DNA of 38,134 bases, taken from an uncultured Erysipelotrichaceae bacterium. Its GTDB lineage: Bacteria; Bacillota_I; Bacilli_A; RF39; UBA660. The stretch is from assembly GCA_902789225.1 (NCBI GenBank), contig CADANC010000010.1:1-38134 (forward strand). Reading direction: 5' to 3'. Below the pieces are notes generated by a model. The model did no database searches. It saw nothing but the letters and a program-made list of their open reading frames with translations, and was not told where the DNA came from. Position 1 is the first letter of the stretch. Every line of letters begins with the position of its first letter. Positions 7,624 through 18,000 of this stretch are shown here, one piece after another. The position numbers and the translations under genes are program-made.

Positions 7624-10497
7624 ATGAATAAAAAAATATTAAAAATAATAATTATAATATTTATATTAACAATAAGTATAAACGTAAAAGCAGAAGATAA
7701 TATTTCCGGCACTTTTAACATTACATCAAAACTAAATAATAACAAAGTTATTGATTTATCAGGCGGAACAATAAGAGATAGTGGGAATATTCAAATATAT
7801 CAAAGTAATGGAACAAATGCCCAAAATTGGAGAATAACTAAAGAGAGCGATGGATATTATACAATTTCCATTGCCTCTAATAATAATTATGTATTAGATG
7901 TTTCAGGAGGAATTTTTGCAAATTCATCAAATGTACAGTTATATAGAAGAAATAATACTATTGCTCAAAAGTGGATTATAGAAAAGTCTGAAAATAATTA
8001 TTACACTATTTATTCATATAATAGAAATTATGTTTTAGATGTAAGCGGCGGTTTAACTTCAAATGGAACTAATATCCAGATATTTCAAAGCAATGGAACA
8101 AATGCCCAAAAGTTTTATTTAACAGAAACTACAACATCTAGTTCAAGCAGTGGAGTAAGTGAAAGAGAAACTGCACCTAATTATGTAGATATTAATAATG
8201 ATACATATATGTTGTCATCAGTATTAAACAACCAAAAAGCGTTAGATCTATCAGGTGGTACTATTAAAAATAGCTCTAATATTTGGTTATATACAGCAAA
8301 CTATACAGAAGCTCAAAAATGGAAATTTACTAAAGGTAATGATGGATACTATACAATAGCTTTATCATCTAATAATAATTATGTATTGGATGTTTCAGGC
8401 GGTATTTTTAATAATTATTCAAATGTACAATTATATTACAGAAACAATACACCAGCTCAAAAATGGAAATTAATAAAAGACGCAAATGGTTATTTCTCAA
8501 TTGTTTCCTATAATAATAAATTTGTATTAGATGTAAATAATGCTTCAACTATAGATGGAACTAATATTCAGATATTTCAAAGTAATGGAACAAATGCTCA
8601 AAAATTTTTAATAAATAGAGTAGTAACAGGAATAAAAACAATAGATTCTGGATTGTATTATATAGATACAATAGACTCTAATAATAGTATAAATTTAGCG
8701 TCAAATAATATAGATGCCTCAACTAAGAATAACTCTTCAAATGAAAGATGGTATATTAAATATTTAAATAATGGATATTATACAATTAGATCTTATGCTG
8801 ATGGTTATGCCCTTACTATTGCCAACAACAATAAAAAAGCAGGCGGCAATGTAACATACACCTCATATAACGAAAGCATTTCACAACAATGGGCAATATT
8901 AAAAAATAATGATGGAACATATACTATAACATCAAGATATAATGGATATAACATAGATATAAGTAATAATAATGTAATAGTAAAAGATGAAAGCGATGCA
9001 ACTACTCAAAAGTATAAGATAAATAAAGCACTAGATTATGGAACTAAAACCATAGAAGATGGTTATTATTTTATAAATAGTAAATTAGATAATAAAAGAT
9101 CAATAGATATAAGTGGAGGAACAATAAAAGAAAATCAAAATGTACAATTATATACATCAAACTCAACTTATGCACAAAAATGGTTTGTTAAGTATTTAGA
9201 AAATGGATACTACAATATTAAAGCAAATAAAGATGAAGATTATTGCTTAACTAATAAAAATAATAATATTCAGATTAATAAATGTGATAATTCATCTGAC
9301 CAACAATGGATAATAAAAGAAAGTGGTAATGGTTATTATTCTATTGTTAATGAAAATTACTCATTTGTAAGCGTAAAAAACTCATCAACATCAGATGGGA
9401 CAAATATAGATATAGAAAATCCAACATATTCAAATGCTCAAGTGTTTAAGTTCATTAGAACAGCAGATGGTGAAACTAAAAAACTATCATCAAATGGATA
9501 TTACACAATTAGTAGTTCTTTAGATGAAAATTATGTAGTTGATCTATCTAGTGCCAACACAACAAATGGTAATAATATTCATATATATTCTCAAAATGGT
9601 ACAAAGGCTCAAAAGTGGAATTTCATACATAATTCAAATGGTTATTATACAATCTCTACTGGATTGGATAATAATAAAAGAATTGATGTAGCACCTAACA
9701 ATAATGTCCAAATATATTCAGCAAATAGTAATTATTCTGAACAATGGATTCTAAAAGAAACTGGTGATGGTTACTATTACATAATTTCTAATTCAAATGG
9801 ATTATATTTAGAGGTAAATAGTAATACTGCAACAAATTTTGCTAATATAAGTGTTAATGAATTTACTGGAGCAGAAAATCAAAAATTCAAAATTACAAAA
9901 ACTAGACTTGAAAATGTAGTAATTGATGTAAGTGCGCATAATGGTAACATCGATTGGGCAACTGTAAAAAGAGATTCTGGAATATATGGAGTTATAGTAA
10001 GAATCTCAGGTGGAGCACAAAATGAAGACGCTAAACTAGCAACAAACATTTCTGCATTAAAGCAATATAATATTCCATATGGCATATACATCTACAGTTA
10101 CGCTGAAAATTATAATGAAGGTGTATATTATGGGGATTGGACTAATAGCATTATAAATAAATATAATCTTAATCCAACATTAGGAATATATTTGGACCTA
10201 GAAAATTCAGATAGTTACAATGAAAATATACTTAACTCTCCAATTGGGACAGCTATATACACAGATATTACTAAAGGGTATGTATCTAAAGTACCAAATG
10301 CAAGAATATATGCTAATTTAAATTATGCAAATGGAATTTTAAACACACCATATTTAAGATCAAAATTAACTTGGATTGCTCAATGGGAAAGTAAATGTGA
10401 CTATACTGATTATTACAATTTATGGCAATATACAAGCAAAGGTAGTGTTCCAGGAATAAATGGAAATGTAGATATGAGTTATTATTATATTGATTAA
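7624..10497 (+). CDS. Secreted GH25 lysozyme with about five ricin-type lectin domains
   Basis: The ATG at 7624 (957 residues) is preceded by GGTGA; the TTG one codon earlier is not needed. A signal peptide (KKILKIIIIIFILTISINVKA) is followed by about fifteen beta-trefoil lobes marked by QxW/QxF motifs such as AQNWRI, AQKWKF, AQKWFV and EQWIL, which makes about five ricin-B domains between residues 25 and 760. Residues 765-957 are a GH25 muramidase: DVSAHNG (Asp768), LDLE (Asp858, Glu860) and the closing NVDMSYYY. GH25 enzymes cleave the MurNAc-GlcNAc bond of peptidoglycan. The lectin array probably binds a carbohydrate, possibly the glycan made by the neighbouring locus, or a host or competitor glycan. 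No LPxTG-type anchor is present, so it is likely secreted or held by lectin binding. It has its own promoter and terminator. Confidence 0.93.
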   Translation: MNKKILKIIIIIFILTISINVKAEDNISGTFNITSKLNNNKVIDLSGGTIRDSGNIQIYQSNGTNAQNWRITKESDGYYTISIASNNNYVLDVSGGIFANSSNVQLYRRNNTIAQKWIIEKSENNYYTIYSYNRNYVLDVSGGLTSNGTNIQIFQSNGTNAQKFYLTETTTSSSSSGVSERETAPNYVDINNDTYMLSSVLNNQKALDLSGGTIKNSSNIWLYTANYTEAQKWKFTKGNDGYYTIALSSNNNYVLDVSGGIFNNYSNVQLYYRNNTPAQKWKLIKDANGYFSIVSYNNKFVLDVNNASTIDGTNIQIFQSNGTNAQKFLINRVVTGIKTIDSGLYYIDTIDSNNSINLASNNIDASTKNNSSNERWYIKYLNNGYYTIRSYADGYALTIANNNKKAGGNVTYTSYNESISQQWAILKNNDGTYTITSRYNGYNIDISNNNVIVKDESDATTQKYKINKALDYGTKTIEDGYYFINSKLDNKRSIDISGGTIKENQNVQLYTSNSTYAQKWFVKYLENGYYNIKANKDEDYCLTNKNNNIQINKCDNSSDQQWIIKESGNGYYSIVNENYSFVSVKNSSTSDGTNIDIENPTYSNAQVFKFIRTADGETKKLSSNGYYTISSSLDENYVVDLSSANTTNGNNIHIYSQNGTKAQKWNFIHNSNGYYTISTGLDNNKRIDVAPNNNVQIYSANSNYSEQWILKETGDGYYYIISNSNGLYLEVNSNTATNFANISVNEFTGAENQKFKITKTRLENVVIDVSAHNGNIDWATVKRDSGIYGVIVRISGGAQNEDAKLATNISALKQYNIPYGIYIYSYAENYNEGVYYGDWTNSIINKYNLNPTLGIYLDLENSDSYNENILNSPIGTAIYTDITKGYVSKVPNARIYANLNYANGILNTPYLRSKLTWIAQWESKCDYTDYYNLWQYTSKGSVPGINGNVDMSYYYID

Positions 10498-10523
10498 TAA
10501 CAATTATTTTAAAATATTTTATT

Positions 10524-10547
10524 AAGGATGACATAAGTCATCCTTTT
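10524..10547 (+). terminator. Rho-independent terminator after the GH25 gene
   Basis: A perfect 9-bp stem (10524-10532 with 10537-10545) with loop ATAA and a T-run. The stem AGGATGAC/GTCATCCT and the following TTTTATA recur at 18176-18201. Confidence 0.9.
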
Positions 10548-10680
10548 ATAGCTATTATTAGATAGTAATTAGATGTAATTAAAATAAAAATAAATAGTTG
10601 GAAAGCCATTAACTATATTCAATTATTTTTTCAATAGACAATACTAAAACAATTATGAAGGTAGACTTTTTTAGACGTTT
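10548..10680. other. Intergenic stretch with nothing recognised
   Basis: This AT-rich interval lies between the GH25 terminator and the cassette promoter. I see no gene longer than about ten codons, no RNA motif and no clear repeat. Confidence 0.6.
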
Positions 10681-10710
10681 TTGTTAAAATAATTAAGAGT
10701 ACTATATATA
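10681..10710 (+). promoter_or_regulatory. Promoter of the ABC exporter/glycosyltransferase cassette
   Basis: TTGTTA (10681-10686) is followed by TATATATA (10703-10710) at 16-18 bases. GAAGGAG lies just downstream, ahead of the ATG at 10728. No other strong promoter appears until 18248, so it probably drives 10728-18120. Confidence 0.5.
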
Positions 10711-10727
10711 AAAAAGAAGGAGTTTTT

Positions 10728-11540
10728 ATGAAGAGTATTAACAATATGATATCTAACTTTAAAAAATATTGGTATCTAATGACACAAATAATTTTAAGAG
10801 ACTTTAAAAGAAAATATAAAAGAAGTGTCTTAGGGGTTGTTTGGAGTTTATTATATCCTATAATGATGATGGCAGTTATGACTGTTGTTTTTTCTCATAT
10901 GTTTAGATTTGGTTCGGATGGAACAAATTATTTAGTATATTTAATGACTGGTATTATTATTTGGAATTATTTTAGTGAGGCTACAACTGGCGCTATGACA
11001 TCGGTTGTAGATAATTTCACACTAATCAATAAGGTATACATACCAAAGTATGTATTTCCACTATCAAAATGTTTATTTGTTGGAATTAACTTTTTATTAA
11101 CACTAATTCCATGGTTTGGTGTAATAATATTAACAAAATTTGGATTAGGAACATATCCAGCAAGCATTAATATATATTATTTATTATTACCAATAATATT
11201 TGCATTCTTTTTTTTATTTACTGTTGGAATTGGATTAATTCTATCTTGTATTTCGGTTTTTTTAAGAGATGTATTTTACATATTTGGAATAATTTTAACA
11301 ATTTGGAATTATTACACACCAGTGTTTTACAGTTTATCTATATTGCCAGAAAAACTACAATACATATTTAAATTTAACCCTCTATACCAATATATTAATT
11401 CAATAAGAGATATAGTGTTATATGGTAAGTGTCCAAGCATAATGACATTGGGAATCCTAGCATTAATGGGATTTGTATCATTAGGTATAGGGGCATTGAT
11501 ATTTAAGAAAAACCAAGATAAGTTTATTTATTATATTTAA
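10728..11540 (+). CDS. Polysaccharide/teichoic acid ABC exporter, permease (Wzm/TagG type)
   Basis: The 270-residue integral membrane protein has an amphipathic cytosolic start (ILRDFKRKYKRSVLGVVWSLLYPIMMM), which is the signature of ABC-2 polysaccharide permeases, then six hydrophobic segments. Wzm/TagG proteins form the channel that moves undecaprenyl-diphosphate-linked O-antigen or teichoic acid across the membrane. The ATPase partner starts 12 bases downstream. GAAGGAG precedes the ATG by 7 bases. It is the first gene of a five-gene cassette that includes glycosyltransferases, which supports a glycan substrate. The family assignment is firm; the exact polymer is unknown. Confidence 0.9.
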   Translation: MKSINNMISNFKKYWYLMTQIILRDFKRKYKRSVLGVVWSLLYPIMMMAVMTVVFSHMFRFGSDGTNYLVYLMTGIIIWNYFSEATTGAMTSVVDNFTLINKVYIPKYVFPLSKCLFVGINFLLTLIPWFGVIILTKFGLGTYPASINIYYLLLPIIFAFFFLFTVGIGLILSCISVFLRDVFYIFGIILTIWNYYTPVFYSLSILPEKLQYIFKFNPLYQYINSIRDIVLYGKCPSIMTLGILALMGFVSLGIGALIFKKNQDKFIYYI

Positions 11541-11552
11541 TAGGAGGCCACA

Positions 11553-12335
11553 ATGATATACGTAAATCACGTTTCAATGAAATTTAATTTAGGAATTGAA
11601 AAGGGATTTTCTTTAAAACAAGCGTTTGTTAATTTTTTCGATCCTAAAATAAGAAAAAAAAGAGAAAAGAAATCTTATTTTTGGGCACTAAATGATATTA
11701 GTTTTCACATAGAAAGTGGAGAAGTGGTTGGTTTAATTGGATCGAATGGAGCAGGGAAATCCACTTTATTAAAAGTTGTAAGTGGAGTTTTAAAACCCAC
11801 AAAAGGAAATGTACAAGTAAATGGTGTTATCTCACCAATGATTGAATTGGGCGCTGGATTCGACCAAGATTTAACAGCTAGAGAAAACATTTTTTTGAAT
11901 GGAGCTATATTAGGTTATTCAAAAGAATTATTGGAAGAAAAATATGAAGAAATTGTTGAGTTTTCAGAACTAAGAGATTTTCTAGATGTTCCTGTAAAGA
12001 ATTTTTCTTCAGGAATGGTTGCAAAACTTGCTTTCTCTATCGCAACAATTGTTAATCCTGAAATACTAATAGTTGATGAAATATTATCCGTAGGTGACAT
12101 CAAGTTTCAGGAAAAAAGTAAGAACAAAATGATGGAATTAATTAAAGGTGGAACAACAGTACTATATGTTTCTCATTCAATTGAAAGCATTAAAGAATTG
12201 TGTACAAAAGTTATTTGGATTGAGCATGGAACAATAGTTAAAATAGGTGCAGCCGATAAAATTTGCGAAGAATATTATAAAGCACAATTAGGAAAAGATT
12301 ATAAAGAAGAAACAACTAAGAAATCAAAAAAATAA
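11553..12335 (+). CDS. Polysaccharide/teichoic acid ABC exporter, ATPase (Wzt/TagH type)
   Basis: The 260-residue ATP-binding subunit has Walker A GSNGAGKST (63-71), the signature FSSGM (151-155), Walker B ILIVDE (171-176) and the switch His208. The PMIELGAGFDQDLTARENIFLNG stretch is typical of the Wzt/TagH/RfbE group. It powers export of a lipid-linked glycan together with the permease upstream. At 260 residues it lacks the C-terminal carbohydrate-recognition domain of long Wzt proteins, so substrate length control through a Wzt cap-binding domain is not expected. AGGAGG precedes the ATG. Its end is Lys-rich. Confidence 0.93.
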   Translation: MIYVNHVSMKFNLGIEKGFSLKQAFVNFFDPKIRKKREKKSYFWALNDISFHIESGEVVGLIGSNGAGKSTLLKVVSGVLKPTKGNVQVNGVISPMIELGAGFDQDLTARENIFLNGAILGYSKELLEEKYEEIVEFSELRDFLDVPVKNFSSGMVAKLAFSIATIVNPEILIVDEILSVGDIKFQEKSKNKMMELIKGGTTVLYVSHSIESIKELCTKVIWIEHGTIVKIGAADKICEEYYKAQLGKDYKEETTKKSKK

Positions 12336-12355
12336 ATAATTAGGAGGAAAAGTTG

Positions 12356-14149
12356 ATGAAAAAATATATTCACTATTGCTGGTTTGGAGGTAAACCATTA
12401 CCAAAACTTGCAAAAAAATGTATTAGAAGTTGGAAGAAATACTTGCCAGACTTTGAAATAATACTATGGAATGAAGAAAACACTGATTTAAATGAGTGTG
12501 CTTTTATTAAAGAGGCATATGAAAACAAAAAATGGGCATTTGTTGCCGATTATGCAAGAACAAAAGCAATGTATGAGTATGGTGGAATATATTTTGACAC
12601 AGATATGGAAATAATCAAACCAATAGATAGTCTTATTAATGAAAAAAACGGTTTTTTAGGAGTAGAAGATTCTCATATGATTGCATGTGGTGTATGGTTT
12701 GAGCCTAACCCAAAAAGCTTTTTGGCAAGCAAAATGTTAGATTTTTATAAATCTATGGAATACTTTGATATAGATAATATGTATAAAATAAGTATTCCTA
12801 GAGTTATTAGTAATATTTTAAAAGACTATGATTCATCAAACTTTGAAACTCAAAAATTAAAAAACAATGAAATAATATATAAAAGAGATTTCTTTTATCC
12901 TTTATCATATGATCACCAAAATAATATTTTTACAGAAAATACATGTATGATACATTATTATGATGCAAGTTGGACACCAAAGTGGGAACAAAAAGAAAAC
13001 AAGATTTTTAGAATATTTGGAAAAGAAAAAGGACAAAAAATAATAAAAGGAGTAGGAAAAGCTAAGAGAGGAATAAAAAAAGGTATAAAACTGGCTATTT
13101 ATCCAGTTTATAAGTTTAATAAAAAAAGGAAACTAGTAACACCTAATTATAAACAGAAAATAAAAGAATCAATTAATATGATAAAGCCAACAAAATACGA
13201 TTATATAGCTTTTCATAATCCGGATTGGCTTGGGGTATCGAGTGCAACAAAAGAATTGTTTGATAATGCAGTTCCACTTGGAGAGTTGCATAGAAAAAAA
13301 GATATCAGTACTATAAGAAAAAAAATTATAGAGTGTGGATATAAGAAAATTATTTTTAGTGGTTTTTGTATTGGGTGGAAAAAATTAGCAGAAGATCTTA
13401 ATAATAAAGGGGTCATAATTCAAACGTATTTCCACGGAAGTCATAGTCAAGTACTTGAGCCTTATGGGTGGGCTAGAAATATGGAAATATTTCATTTAGC
13501 TAAAGAAGGTACCGTGAAAAAAATGGGTTTCTGCAAAGAAAGTTTAATAAACTTTTATAAGAAGTTTGGATGCCCAGCTTATCTATTATCAAATAAAGTG
13601 AACGTTCCCAAAAATAAAAAAACAAGAAAGAACAATGATTTTGTTATAGGTATCTATGCAGCAAAGACAAGTATCCTTAATAAAAATGCATTTGTTCAGC
13701 TAGCAGCAGCATCTTTATTAAAGGATAAATCAATAAAAATCGACATGGTTCCTCTTACTAAAGAAGCAAAGAAATTTGCTGAATTGTTAGGATTAGAAAT
13801 AGAAGGAATTGATCACAACATACCTAGAGAAGAATTATTAAAAAGATTAGCTAACTGTGATTTATCTTTATATGTTACATATTCTGAATGTGCTCCTATG
13901 TCACCTCTTGAAAGTTTTGCACAAGATACAATTTGTATTGTTGGCAATAATTGTCACTATTTTAAGGGAGAAGAATTAGAAAAATATATAGTGGTAAATC
14001 AAGAAAACAATCCGGAAGAAATATCTAAAAAAATTGAATTTGCTCTTAATAATAAAGAAAAAGTATTAAATTTATACAAATCATGGGAAGATAAAAATAG
14101 AAAAATGTCAGAAGAACTACTTCAAGCGTATTTAAAGGATGGTGAGTAA
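12356..14149 (+). CDS. Two-domain glycosyltransferase, GT32-GT4 fusion
   Basis: The ATG at 12356 (597 residues) has TAGGAGG 8 bases upstream; the TTG just before it is an alternative. Residues 1 to about 215 are a GT32-like domain: KKYIHYCWFGGKPLPKLAKKCIRSWKKYLPDFEI, VADYARTKAMYEYGGIYFDTDMEI with the DxD at Asp81-Asp83, and GVEDSHMIACGVWF. A basic linker follows (about 215-275). Residues about 280-597 are a GT-B fold of the GT4 type, with an HGSHSQ motif and SECAPMSPLES carrying an EX7E pair (Glu511, Glu519). It probably adds two successive sugars to the glycan exported by the ABC transporter. Its C-terminal domain is related to the next protein downstream, which looks like a degenerate copy. 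Confidence 0.85.
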   Translation: MKKYIHYCWFGGKPLPKLAKKCIRSWKKYLPDFEIILWNEENTDLNECAFIKEAYENKKWAFVADYARTKAMYEYGGIYFDTDMEIIKPIDSLINEKNGFLGVEDSHMIACGVWFEPNPKSFLASKMLDFYKSMEYFDIDNMYKISIPRVISNILKDYDSSNFETQKLKNNEIIYKRDFFYPLSYDHQNNIFTENTCMIHYYDASWTPKWEQKENKIFRIFGKEKGQKIIKGVGKAKRGIKKGIKLAIYPVYKFNKKRKLVTPNYKQKIKESINMIKPTKYDYIAFHNPDWLGVSSATKELFDNAVPLGELHRKKDISTIRKKIIECGYKKIIFSGFCIGWKKLAEDLNNKGVIIQTYFHGSHSQVLEPYGWARNMEIFHLAKEGTVKKMGFCKESLINFYKKFGCPAYLLSNKVNVPKNKKTRKNNDFVIGIYAAKTSILNKNAFVQLAAASLLKDKSIKIDMVPLTKEAKKFAELLGLEIEGIDHNIPREELLKRLANCDLSLYVTYSECAPMSPLESFAQDTICIVGNNCHYFKGEELEKYIVVNQENNPEEISKKIEFALNNKEKVLNLYKSWEDKNRKMSEELLQAYLKDGE

Positions 14150-14150
14150 T

Positions 14151-15074
14151 ATGACAAATAAGAAGACTATTATATTACTAGATGATGAAGATAAACTAAT
14201 GCATAAAGTATTTACATATAGTTTTAAACATGCTGATGTTAGAACTGTTCCTTCTTCATATTCACCATTTGATCGAGATGAACTTGCAAAAGAAATAAAC
14301 AACAATTATCAGCAAGTATTATTTTTTGGTTATTTCAATCAATTATACTTGATATTGCCATTGATATCTAAAACTATTATAAAGAAATGGATAATTGATC
14401 ATGGAATAGCTAAATTATCAGAAGATAATGAATTATCAAATTTATTACAAATATTTGAGTATAAAGAAAGAGGATTAATTGATTATATTGGAACAACAAA
14501 ATATGATTTATATATAACATTTTCAGACAAGATGAACTTTCTTCAACTTGATTATAAAAGAGAGAAGATTGAAGAGAAAAACACAAATAAAAGTATTGGT
14601 ATACTAAATCAGTATTATGAATTTTCATCTAATTTTTACAATCAGATTAGTGGAGTTGCTTTATCTGATATTAAAAATGTAAAAGTATTAAACTATAACA
14701 ATATTACAAAACAATTTGCTATAGACTTTAATATAGAACTCTTTAGAGAACAAAATATAGAAAAACTAATAGAAGGAAATATGGTAAATTTAAATTGTAA
14801 GTTTTGCGATATTTCTCCAATACCTTTCCTAATAAGCATGGATTTAGAAATACCTTGTATTTTGGGAAATACAAATATATTAGATGATAGTCAAGAACTA
14901 AGAAACTATCTTGTATTAGAAAGTGATGATGACGTAAACGAAATAAAAGAAAAAATAGAAAGAGCAATAACATCAAAAAAAGAGATTATGAATTTATATT
15001 TAAAATGGAGAAAGGATTATAGTAAAAAATCCAAACAAACCATAGAATCATTTATGAAACTAGGAGGCGAATAA
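14151..15074 (+). CDS. GT-B-like protein lacking the EX7E residues (possible inactive glycosyltransferase partner)
   Basis: The start chosen is the ATG at 14151, two bases after the upstream stop, with AAAGGATGGTGAG before it (307 residues); an ATG at 14139 inside the upstream gene is the alternative. The C-terminal third aligns by eye with the GT4 half of the previous protein: CKFCDISPIPFLIS against YSECAPMSPLES, CILGN against CIVGN, and similar ends (LYLKWRKD against LYKSWEDK). Both glutamates of EX7E are replaced, by Asp and Ile. GT4 enzymes need these to bind the sugar nucleotide, so this protein is probably not an ordinary GT4 and could be an accessory or regulatory partner. The frame is intact, which argues against simple decay. 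The function is inferred. Confidence 0.65.
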   Translation: MTNKKTIILLDDEDKLMHKVFTYSFKHADVRTVPSSYSPFDRDELAKEINNNYQQVLFFGYFNQLYLILPLISKTIIKKWIIDHGIAKLSEDNELSNLLQIFEYKERGLIDYIGTTKYDLYITFSDKMNFLQLDYKREKIEEKNTNKSIGILNQYYEFSSNFYNQISGVALSDIKNVKVLNYNNITKQFAIDFNIELFREQNIEKLIEGNMVNLNCKFCDISPIPFLISMDLEIPCILGNTNILDDSQELRNYLVLESDDDVNEIKEKIERAITSKKEIMNLYLKWRKDYSKKSKQTIESFMKLGGE

Positions 15075-15075
15075 A

Positions 15076-18000
15076 ATGAAAAAAGTATCTATAATAGTTC
15101 CCTGCTATGGCACTGAAGAGTTTATAGAACAATGTATTCAAAGTTTATTTAATCAGTCATATAAAAATATAGAAATAGTTGCAGTAAATGATTGTTCTCC
15201 AGGAAATATGAGTGAATTGTTACACAAATTAGCAGAAAAAGACAGTCGATTAAAAATAGTTGAGAATGAAAAAAACAAAGGTTTATTTCATACTAGAATA
15301 GTTGGCTCAAAGTTTGCAACTGGTGATTATATATCTTTTATAGATAGCGATGACTACGTAGATATGGATTATTGTAGATTGTTGGTTAATAAAGCCGAAA
15401 AAGATAAATGCGATGTTGTATTAGGAAACTATGTTAGAAAAAACGAAGAGGGTGAATATATTGCAGGATTGTCATTTAATACTAATGACGAAATTTATGA
15501 TGGAAAAGAGTTCTATGATATGTATTTCGACCAAACTGGAAGAAAAATCAGAAATCATATGCTTTGCAGTAAACTAATAAGTAGTAGCGTATGGAAATCT
15601 GTACTAAAAGTAGCTAGCACCTTAAAAGAAAGAGTTGTAATGACAGAAGATGTTGCTTTTTCTACTATTGCTTTATTTTATGCGAAAAAGGTAGGCTATT
15701 GTGACAATGCGATTTACTATTATATTAATAATGATGCTCAATCAACAAGTGTGAAAAATATAAGCATAGAAAAAGTAAACAAAAATATAAAAGATATACT
15801 AACAGTATTTGATTTTATTAAAAACTTTCTAATTAGCCAAAATATATATACAAAATATAAAGAAAAGCTAGAATTATGGAGAGGTTTTTACTTATCAATG
15901 CACATTAACGTGTATAAAAGACTAAAAAAGAAAAACAAAAATATTCAAAAACTTGATTTTGATTATGAAAAAGATGAAGGTGTTCAAAACTTTTTTAAAA
16001 TTAAAGAAACAGATAAAAGTTGGGATAATTATCACGGATTAATAACAAAATTTGATCCTGGCTTCTTAAAGATAAAAGAAAAAATAATGGATGAAAGAAT
16101 TAAAGTTGTGAGTTTTGATTTATTTGATACTCTTGTAACAAGACCTTTTATGACTCCTAGTGATATGTTTTTACTTCTAAATCAGACTTTTATCAAAGAA
16201 TTTAAGCCAATAGAGGCAGTAGATTTTTCTAGAATTAGAAAAAATTGTGAAAGAGACTTAAGAGATATTAATTATAAAAAAGGAATTCAAGAAGTTACTC
16301 TAGATGAAATATATGATTTAATTGCAAAGAAATATAATTTGGATAATAAGAAATTAAAAAAAATAAAAGATCTAGAGGAAAAAATGGAATTACATTTTTG
16401 CAGAAAAAGAAATTCTGGTTATGAACTATATACACTAGCAAGAGATTTAAATAAAAAGGTAATTTTAACTTCTGATATTTATTTATCATTAGATTTAATT
16501 AAAAAAATATTGACAAAAAATGGTTATGAATTCGATAAAATATATCTTTCATCTGAACTAAAGAAAACAAAAGCATCTGGAACAATGTTTGAATATGTAA
16601 TAGATCAAGAAAAGACAAAAGATATACTTCATATAGGAGATAACTACATAAGTGATTATCAAAAACCAATGGAATATGATATATCTTCTGCTCAACTATT
16701 TAAAGCTATAGACGTATTTATGGGATATACACCAAAAGATGTAAGGAATTGTGGAATGCTATATAAAAAATTTGTTGCATTTAATTATGATCATATACCA
16801 TATGAAGAAAACTATGGCGTTAGATGCTCATTAGCACTAATTGCTAATCAATACTTTGATAATCCATTCCGTTCTTTTAATGAATATTCAGACTTTAATG
16901 GTGATCCTTATTTTATTGGTCACTATGCATTAGGAATGCAAACTATAGCTTTATGTAATTGGTTATTAACAGATGCTACTGAAAATAAAATTGACTCTAT
17001 ATCATTTATGGCTAGAGATGGTTATATTCCATACAAAGCCAGTGAAATATTAAAAAATGCAATTGAAAAATATAATAATATTGAACTAAATTATATATAT
17101 GTTTCTAGAAAAGCCTTAATGCCATTATTATTAAAAGATAAATGTGGAATATCAATGATAGAAACATACTTGAATTACGATATGCTAACTCCTAGAGATG
17201 TTATAAAACAACTAGAAAGTGTTATGAATTTCGATTCAAAAATAGAAAAGACAATAAGCAAAGAATTTGATCTGGATAAAGTCTTTGAAAGTGAAAGGGA
17301 TTTCAATAATAAACTTTCAATTATCTATGACAATTGTTTTAGTGAAGAAAAGTATAATTATTATTATGGTTTATGTAAAAAATATTTTGAGGATAATTTT
17401 TGTGGAAATGCGGCTACTTTTGACATTGGGTATAGCGGAAAACCAGAGGCGATCATTTCATCAATTATTGAAAAACCAATTACAACTTATTTCATACATA
17501 CAAATAGTTCAATAGCATTTAATAATATCAGAAATTGTTCTTCGAGATTAAAAACGTTCTATGACTATAAACCAACGTTAACTGGAACAACTAGAGAATT
17601 ATTTATATCAAGCACAAATTCAACTTGCATAGGTTATAGATACAAAAACAATAAAATAGAACCGATTTTTTCAAAAAGTGAAAAGTATAATTACTTTAAT
17701 ATTGATATGATACATAAAATACAACAAGGAGCACTGGATTTTGTAACAGAATTTTGTGATTATTTTAGTGAATATTTCGATCAGATTGATATGAATAAAT
17801 ATTATATGTCCATTCCTTTAGAATACTATTATCATTATGTTCAGATGGAAGATAGATTGCCAACAAAAAATCTTTTGTTCGAAGATAATGTTAATCACTA
17901 TGTTGAAATTAATAAGTTTATTTTTAATCGATATGAGGCGTATACAAAAGAATACAATTTAGGGTCTGTACCAAAGGTATATGTAGAGGATTTAATAAAT

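Noticed and set aside
10655-10687. Ten-codon leader peptide frame before the ABC exporter
   Set aside because: It has no convincing RBS, and its end overlaps the proposed -35; nothing suggests attenuation.
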